A DNA stretch of 19,675 nt from CAYNYM01 sp049366815 (GTDB lineage: Bacteria > Desulfobacterota > DSM-4660 > Desulfatiglandales > HGW-15), in contig JBMNCO010000085.1 in the NCBI GenBank assembly GCA_049366815.1, positions 1 through 19,675 on the forward strand. Direction: 5' to 3'. Both the position numbers and the translations under genes were made by a program. Each line of letters begins with the position of its first letter. The stretch's first letter is position 1. The notes under the pieces are model-generated. The model ran no database searches. It was not told the origin of the DNA and saw only the letters and a program-made list of their open reading frames with translations. Below, piece after piece: positions 14,972 through 19,675 of this stretch.

Positions 14972-15775
14972 ATGAACCACACCCAGGTGAAGATCCGGGT
15001 TTGTACGGCGCTCTTCGCCCTGATTTTCCTCGCCGGGGCCTGGTCCGCCAGGGCGCAATCGCCTTCCCGGGACTCTGAGCAGGGCTCCCGCGACGTGTTC
15101 TCAGATCACGCCTGGTCCCCTCCCGCCTTCGAGGAGCGTCAACAGGATCGGCGGGAAATGGTGGCCGTGATCCGTTCATACGGGATGAAAGACCGGAAGG
15201 TGATCGAGGCCATGTGCCGGGTCCCCCGGCATGCGTTCGTTCCCGACAGCCTGAGCCACAGGGCCTACGACGATTCCCCTCTGCCCATAGGCTACGGGCA
15301 AACCATTTCACAACCCTATATTGTCGCTGAAATGACGCGCCTTTTGAAACTGGAGCCGGCATCCAGAGTGCTGGAAATCGGGACGGGATCGGGTTATCAG
15401 GCCGCGGTCCTGGCGGAGTTTACGCCCCATGTCTACTCGGTGGAAATCATCGAGCCCCTTGCAGAGGCCGCCGAAAAGCGGCTCCACCGTCTGGGCTACA
15501 CAATTGCAAAAGTGCGCCAAGGCGACGGATATTATGGTTGGCCGGAGGCCGCACCCTTTGACGGGATCCTGGTCACCGCCGCCCCCGGGGAAATTCCGCC
15601 TCCTCTCCTGAAACAGATGAGGCCCGGAGGCCGAATGGTGATCCCGGTCGGACCCGTTTTCGGCGTCCAGTCCCTGATGCTCGTAGAAAAAGATGAAAAC
15701 GGCCGGGTGCGCACCAAGGCGCTCATGGCGGTTCGCTTCGTCCCGCTGACGAGGGCGGACGAGAACAAGCGCTGA
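14972..15775 (+). CDS. pcm: Protein-L-isoaspartate O-methyltransferase with an N-terminal export signal
   Basis: A 267-residue protein. Residues 64-260 match Pcm, which methylates L-isoaspartyl residues in damaged proteins: RVPRHAFVP at 83-91, LPIGYGQTISQPYIVAEM at 104-121 and the SAM-binding VLEIGTGSGYQAAVLA at 133-148, then PPLLKQMRPGGRMVIPVG. The first 60 residues are extra compared with E. coli Pcm and begin with a clear signal peptide: positive charges, hydrophobic 10-23, and SARA|Q near 28. The ATG follows GGAGGGAGGG, so this start is well supported; the internal Met63 is where ordinary Pcm proteins begin. A periplasmic location would be odd because SAM is made in the cytoplasm. The next gene starts 4 bp after the stop, giving a coupled pair. 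Confidence 0.9.
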   Translation: MNHTQVKIRVCTALFALIFLAGAWSARAQSPSRDSEQGSRDVFSDHAWSPPAFEERQQDRREMVAVIRSYGMKDRKVIEAMCRVPRHAFVPDSLSHRAYDDSPLPIGYGQTISQPYIVAEMTRLLKLEPASRVLEIGTGSGYQAAVLAEFTPHVYSVEIIEPLAEAAEKRLHRLGYTIAKVRQGDGYYGWPEAAPFDGILVTAAPGEIPPPLLKQMRPGGRMVIPVGPVFGVQSLMLVEKDENGRVRTKALMAVRFVPLTRADENKR

Positions 15776-15779
15776 AACC

Positions 15780-18209
15780 ATGGTACTTCGAACGCGTCTC
15801 GCGATCCTGTTGATCTCGTTCGCGGTGATCGGGCTCGAACTCGTCCTCATGCGCATCCTCTCGCTCCGGTTCTGGTCTCACTTCGCCTCTATGGTCATCA
15901 GCGTGGGACTCCTGGGTTTCGGATTCAGCGGCACCCTGGTGACCCTGGCCCAAAACCGGTTTCGGCCCCATCGACGCCTTTGGTTGACGATTCTGGCCTT
16001 TGCGGCCTCACTGAGCGTTCTCCTCTCCGCCTGGGCGGTGCAGGCGGTCCCTCTGGATGTCTATTACCTCGCCTGGAACCTGCCTGCCGAATGGTTCCAC
16101 ATCCTTGAAATCGAACTCCTGATGATGCTGCCCTTTACCCTGGTCGGGGGATTTCTGGGACTCGTGCTGATGGATCGTTCCGAGCGTATCCATGGCCATT
16201 ATGGTGTGAATCTGGTCGGGTCGGGTGCAGGGGCCGTGCTGTCCGTGGCCATGATGTTCTATTTGTCAACAACCGCGCTCCTCATCCTGCTGGCGTTCTT
16301 CTGTTACGGCGCAGGGCTGCTTCTGACTCAATGGAAAAATCGAAAAGCCGTCGGGGTAAGCCTCATTTTCGGCCTGATCTTGTTGCCGGCGGCATGGCTC
16401 GTTCCTTCCGAGATTCGGATCTCTCCCTACAAAAGGCTTGCCCAGGAAAGGTTGAAACCGCAGAGCGAAGTGGTCCTTACCGCGGAAAGCCCCCTGGGAC
16501 GCATCGACGTGGTCGAGGGCCCGGCCATACACGATGCACCTCCCGGGATGAGCCTCCGAAATCCCTGCCCCATACCGAAAAGGACCCTGGTGATCGTGGA
16601 TGGGGAGCAGACTCACATCCTCTATGCGTATGAGGACCTGGAAGATCTCAGGTTTCTGGATTACACGACCACCGCGCTTCCCTTCTTCCTGGTCAAGGCG
16701 CCCCAGACCCTGGTCATCGGCCCGGGCGGGGGTGCGGCTCCGGCCCTGGCGGCCATGCATGGGAGCAGTGCGATCGTTGCCCTTGCGGACAACCGTCAGA
16801 TGGTGGACCTGATCAGGGAAAGGTTCGCAGAAGAGGGGGGCAGGATCTATCAGATTTCTGAGGGTCGTGTGCACTTCGAGGCACCGAGGGGCTATCTGCG
16901 CCGCACCGAGGCCCATTATGACCTGATTCTCATCCCTTTGCTGGATCCTGCAGGCCCCGGTGGAGGTCTTCAGGCGGCACAGGAAAACTATCTATATACG
17001 GTGGAGTCCTTTCGGACTCTTCTCCAGCATCTGAAAAAAGACGGTACACTCTGCGTGACCGTTCACGCAAAAACCCCGCCGAGAGACGGTCTGAGGCTCT
17101 TCAATACGGCGGTCGAAGCGCTTTCCAGGGAAGGCCTTTCACCTGCGGACCGGCTGGTTCTCATCCGAAGCTGGGAAACGGTGTCCCTGCTCGCCGGGAA
17201 GTCCGCCTGGCCCCCGGGACTGCTTCATAAAGTGCGCGAATTCTGCAACAGCCGCGGGTTCGACCTCTGTTATCTCCCGGGCCTGGAAACCGGAGAGATC
17301 AACCAATATCATCTGCTCCCGGCCCCTTACTATTATGACGGAGCCAGGCAACTCCTGAGCCCGGAAAGGAATCGATACATCCAAAACTACCTGTTCGCCC
17401 TCGACGCTCCCACGGATGATCGTCCCTACTTCAACCACTTCATCCGGTGGCGGCACCTGCCGGAGCTGAGGAGGCAGTTGAAGGGGAGGATACCGGCCTT
17501 CCTGGAGCTGGGTTCGCTCATGCTGCTTACGGCACTGGCACAGGTCCTGTTCCTTGCGGGTGTGTTGGTCCTGTTGCCCCTTTTCTCCAGGATGCCGGGC
17601 CTTCGAAGCGCGCCGAACAAGGGCAGAATTCTGGTCTATTTCTTTTCACTCGGTCTCGGATTCATGCTTCTCGAAATGGGCTTTCTCCAGAAGATGATCC
17701 TCTACCTTTCCCACCCCATTTATTCCGCGGCGGCCGTGATCGCATCTTTTCTCGTCTTTGCGGGCGTTGGAAGCCGGGTGAGCGGCCGGTGGAAACGGAA
17801 CATCGCATCCCCTGCCCGCGGCGCCGCCTGCGTCGTGGTGATCGTGGGCCTGCTCTACCTGTTTCTGCTCGATTCGTGGCTGTCGTTGACCCAAAGTTGG
17901 AATCTTTCCCTGCGTTTCCTGATCACGGCTTTGACGATCGCGCCTCTGGCCCTGGCCATGGGCCATCTCTTTCCCATGGGGTTGCGCCGGGTGAGCGAGG
18001 CGGTTCCCACCCTGGTGCCCTGGTCCTGGGCGGTCAATGGATTCGCCTCCGTCCTGGCGACCGTTTCGGCCCCGTTGCTGGCCATGTCCATCGGCTTTTC
18101 AAGACTGATCGTGGCGGCAATGGTCTGTTACGTGCTGGCAGGATGTCTCTTTTCTTCACTGTTGAGGGGTGTTGAAGCCTCGGTTGCGGAGTCGATTGAT
18201 AACCCGTAG
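15780..18209 (+). CDS. Polytopic membrane protein with degenerate spermidine-synthase-like domain
   Basis: An 809-residue protein in three parts. Residues 1-210 hold about six membrane helices with GHYGVNLVGSGAGAVLS, as in membrane-bound spermidine-synthase homologues. Residues 230-560 form a class I SAM-fold domain: GPGGGAAPALAAMHG from 314, YLYTVESFRTLLQHLKKDG, and APTDDRPYFNHF near 540. Residues 575-800 hold about six to seven more helices. The aminopropyltransferase motif, normally a DxxDP pair, reads IPLLDPAGP: the first (catalytic) Asp is Pro386 and only Asp389 remains. Polyamine synthesis is therefore unlikely, and the true substrate is unknown. The gene is 4 bp after the exported Pcm gene, so the two are translationally coupled and may act together at the envelope. 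Confidence 0.85.
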   Translation: MVLRTRLAILLISFAVIGLELVLMRILSLRFWSHFASMVISVGLLGFGFSGTLVTLAQNRFRPHRRLWLTILAFAASLSVLLSAWAVQAVPLDVYYLAWNLPAEWFHILEIELLMMLPFTLVGGFLGLVLMDRSERIHGHYGVNLVGSGAGAVLSVAMMFYLSTTALLILLAFFCYGAGLLLTQWKNRKAVGVSLIFGLILLPAAWLVPSEIRISPYKRLAQERLKPQSEVVLTAESPLGRIDVVEGPAIHDAPPGMSLRNPCPIPKRTLVIVDGEQTHILYAYEDLEDLRFLDYTTTALPFFLVKAPQTLVIGPGGGAAPALAAMHGSSAIVALADNRQMVDLIRERFAEEGGRIYQISEGRVHFEAPRGYLRRTEAHYDLILIPLLDPAGPGGGLQAAQENYLYTVESFRTLLQHLKKDGTLCVTVHAKTPPRDGLRLFNTAVEALSREGLSPADRLVLIRSWETVSLLAGKSAWPPGLLHKVREFCNSRGFDLCYLPGLETGEINQYHLLPAPYYYDGARQLLSPERNRYIQNYLFALDAPTDDRPYFNHFIRWRHLPELRRQLKGRIPAFLELGSLMLLTALAQVLFLAGVLVLLPLFSRMPGLRSAPNKGRILVYFFSLGLGFMLLEMGFLQKMILYLSHPIYSAAAVIASFLVFAGVGSRVSGRWKRNIASPARGAACVVVIVGLLYLFLLDSWLSLTQSWNLSLRFLITALTIAPLALAMGHLFPMGLRRVSEAVPTLVPWSWAVNGFASVLATVSAPLLAMSIGFSRLIVAAMVCYVLAGCLFSSLLRGVEASVAESIDNP

Positions 18210-18214
18210 GGTCG

Positions 18215-18287
18215 GCCCGCCGTTGATATCCGTTATTTTATTTACAGAAAGCGCACCGGATCCGAGGTCAGGGAAGCGAAGGCGGGC
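18215..18287. repeat. GC-rich inverted repeat between convergent genes
   Basis: GCCCGCC at 18215-18221 and GGCGGGC at 18281-18287 face each other across an AT-rich centre in the gap between the convergent membrane-protein and methyltransferase genes. It may form a loose bidirectional terminator, but the arms are 59 bases apart. Confidence 0.2.
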
Positions 18288-18943
18288 TACTCAAAATTCG
18301 CGTCTTTGGAACCGGATCTGAACAAAACGAGGATGTAGAGCCCGGGCTCGTCAATAAAGGTTTCTATTTCAAACCCAAAGGGCTTGAAAAGGCTCACGGC
18401 CTCCGGCTCTTCCGGAAAGTGATCAAGAGGGAATGGAGAGTTTGCCCTGAGAGAATGGATGAAGGATCTGCCCAGGGGATGGCTGATCACCATTCGCCCT
18501 TCCGGTCTCATCATCCTGCTCAGATTACTGAAGGCCCCTATCTTATCGATAATGTTTCCATAGCAGGCATTGATGAAGACCACATCGATGCTGGAGCCGG
18601 GCAACCTCAGGTCGCGGACATCGGCGACAATCGTCTTCACGTCAGGGTTCTTTTTGCTGTCAAGGTGCCTGAGCATGACCTCTGAAAGGTCGCAGGCATA
18701 AATGCATCCGGGCTCGTATCTCTCGATAATAGGAATCAGAATTCCTGTGCCCGATCCCACATCGAGCACCGTCTCCCCCTTGTTGACCCGGCCATGCGCC
18801 ACGATTTTCTCAAGACGCTCAGGTACGCCCTCAGGCAACGGCGGGTCAAAGCGGTGATAGAGCTTGTCGAATAGATTTCGCTGAAGCCTGTTGACCCTCT
18901 GAACTTCCTCCTCGCTGACCGGCCTAAAAGCTGTCATGACCAT
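18287..18943 (-). CDS. Class I SAM-dependent methyltransferase (UbiE-like)
   Basis: A 218-residue cytoplasmic methyltransferase of the Methyltransf_11/25 type. Motif I is VLDVGSGTGIL at 59-69, the acidic residue ending strand 2 is Asp85 in ACDLSEVML, motif II is VADVRDLRLPG at 107-117, and IDVVFINACYGNI (119-131) with MRPEGRMVISHP follow. The N-terminus RVNRLQRNLFDKLYHRFDP is helical and typical of small-molecule methyltransferases. The acceptor cannot be told from sequence. Start 18943 or the ATG six bases inside it (18937) are both possible; neither has a visible ribosome binding site. It converges on the membrane-protein gene. Confidence 0.85.
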   Translation of the reverse strand: MVMTAFRPVSEEEVQRVNRLQRNLFDKLYHRFDPPLPEGVPERLEKIVAHGRVNKGETVLDVGSGTGILIPIIERYEPGCIYACDLSEVMLRHLDSKKNPDVKTIVADVRDLRLPGSSIDVVFINACYGNIIDKIGAFSNLSRMMRPEGRMVISHPLGRSFIHSLRANSPFPLDHFPEEPEAVSLFKPFGFEIETFIDEPGLYILVLFRSGSKDANFE

Positions 18944-19380
18944 GAGGCGCGTCTATGTCGAATTTTGGGGGCATCATCACATCCTTGTACAATGGAAACA
19001 TGGGGAAATTTGGATCCCCGGGCCCAGAGATGAGGAGCAAAATTGCGACAATGAGGATGGAGCCTGTTTTCTGGAATACATAGTTTTCAAAATATCATAC
19101 GCATCACATTTGAAAAAGTCTCTTTCTGCAAGTCGTGCCCATCCGGAAATGATCATTCCCGGATTCGCGCTAACAGCCGTCAGCGATCAGGTATCAGCAA
19201 AAGATATGCAAAGACAAGGCATTAGGCTGAGCGCTGAATGCTGATAGCAGACCACTCCATCCAGTAATCATGTATTTCTGGATGGAAACTCGGGTCATAG
19301 CCCCATAGCGCAACAAGACCGTGGCTTCCCACTTTAAGAAAGGGGTATGAGTTTAGCTGTTTGAAAGAGCCCGGCAATTT
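18944..19380. other. Non-coding region with several palindromes
   Basis: No convincing gene. A 102-codon plus-strand frame crosses it but has poor composition and no usable start. Palindromic structure is frequent: 19143-19162 (CCGG arms around the palindrome AATGATCATT, one mismatch pair), TATCAGCA/TGCTGATA facing each other at 19192-19199 and 19239-19246, and a 9-bp stem with 13-base loop at 19256-19286. This density suggests REP-like or structured elements rather than a gene. Confidence 0.4.
19256..19286. repeat. Stem-loop with perfect 9-bp stem
   Basis: TCCATCCAG and CTGGATGGA flank a 13-base AT-rich loop. No U-tract follows, so it does not look like a terminator. It may be part of a repeat or RNA element. 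Confidence 0.4.
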
Positions 19381-19593
19381 GGGCCATGGGAGTCTCTTTT
19401 CAAAAACGAAGGGCCATGGAAAAGACTAAGATGGCCGGGGCAGCCTAGGCGGACGGCTGTTCCATGCCGTGAGCAGTCAGGCCTCGATTTTCATGGTGTC
19501 TCCCGTGTGGTGCTCCGTCCGCCCGAAGCCCGGTGACCATGCGGACACCCCGGCACCGATTCTTTCGTTTTTGAAAAGAGATTCCCATGGCCC
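19381..19593. repeat. 213-bp element bounded by 30-bp inverted repeats, with nested inner repeats
   Basis: The ends 19381-19410 and 19564-19593 are inverted copies with a single mismatch; each outer tip is GGGCCATGGG / CCCATGGCCC. Inside, GCCGGGG (19434-19440) faces CCCCGGC (19548-19554) and GGCGGACGG (19448-19456) faces CCGTCCGCC (19515-19523), so the whole element can fold into one long interrupted hairpin. GGGCCATGG is also repeated directly at 19411-19419. No gene fits inside. It could be a MITE-type element, an IS remnant or a structured RNA; I see no obvious target-site duplication next to the ends. Confidence 0.6.
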
Positions 19594-19675
19594 CTCCTTG
19601 ATAGGGTAATTTTCAAGCGCCTGACGAAAAAACAAGCGTTCCAGAGAGCTGAGGGAACGAAGCGGAGGACGGATA

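Noticed and set aside
16266..18175. Long alternative frames within the membrane-protein gene (both strands)
   Set aside because: They overlap a protein with clear membrane helices and a SAM fold; compositions are typical of out-of-frame reading.
18936..19244. 102-codon plus-strand frame at the right end
   Set aside because: It begins inside the methyltransferase start, has no ribosome binding site and crosses several palindromes.
1..19675. CRISPR arrays, tRNA and rRNA genes
   Set aside because: I looked for regularly spaced repeats and conserved RNA sequence blocks and found none.

Overview
The window looks like chromosome from a fairly GC-rich, sulfur-cycling, probably anaerobic bacterium. 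I would guess a deltaproteobacterium (Desulfobacterota), from the protein families and codon use; no rRNA or other marker gene confirms this. There are no rRNA genes, tRNA genes, CRISPR arrays or phage genes. The only mobile-element gene is a fragment of a REP-associated (Y1/IS200-like) transposase cut by the left edge.

Layout. (1) 1-117: start of the Y1 transposase, minus strand. (2) 265-2879: exported dihaem cytochrome c, a possible 39-residue ORF, and a DsrE-like sulfur-carrier protein, plus strand. (3) 3220-3687: SlyB-like lipoprotein, minus strand. (4) 4016-6055: a tight plus-strand operon of two paralogous ~200-residue proteins (A1, A2) and an acyltransferase-like protein (B1). (5) 6126-9750: two divergent radical SAM/SPASM genes around a 643-bp gap; the right-hand one is fused to a short-chain dehydrogenase. 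(6) 9808-12244: minus-strand genes for a third A-family paralogue (A3), a GIY-YIG-like protein and a YeiH-type putative sulfate exporter, with a perfect-palindrome terminator after the exporter. (7) 12808-14520: minus-strand pair of a TraB/GumN-like protein and a second B-family paralogue (B2). (8) 14972-18209: plus-strand pair of an exported protein-L-isoaspartate methyltransferase and a large membrane protein with a spermidine-synthase-like domain. (9) 18287-18943: class I methyltransferase, minus strand. (10) 18944-19675: no convincing gene, but several palindromes and a 213-bp element bounded by 30-bp inverted repeats.

The most interesting part is 4016-14520. Within 10.5 kb there are three copies of an unrecognised helical family (A), two copies of an acyltransferase-like family (B) and two radical SAM enzymes, one in a rare SDR fusion. 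A and B genes share an operon at 4016-6055 and recur on the other side of the radical SAM pair. This suggests one dispersed modification pathway whose substrate is unknown. That linkage is inferred from gene order and duplication, not from any known system.
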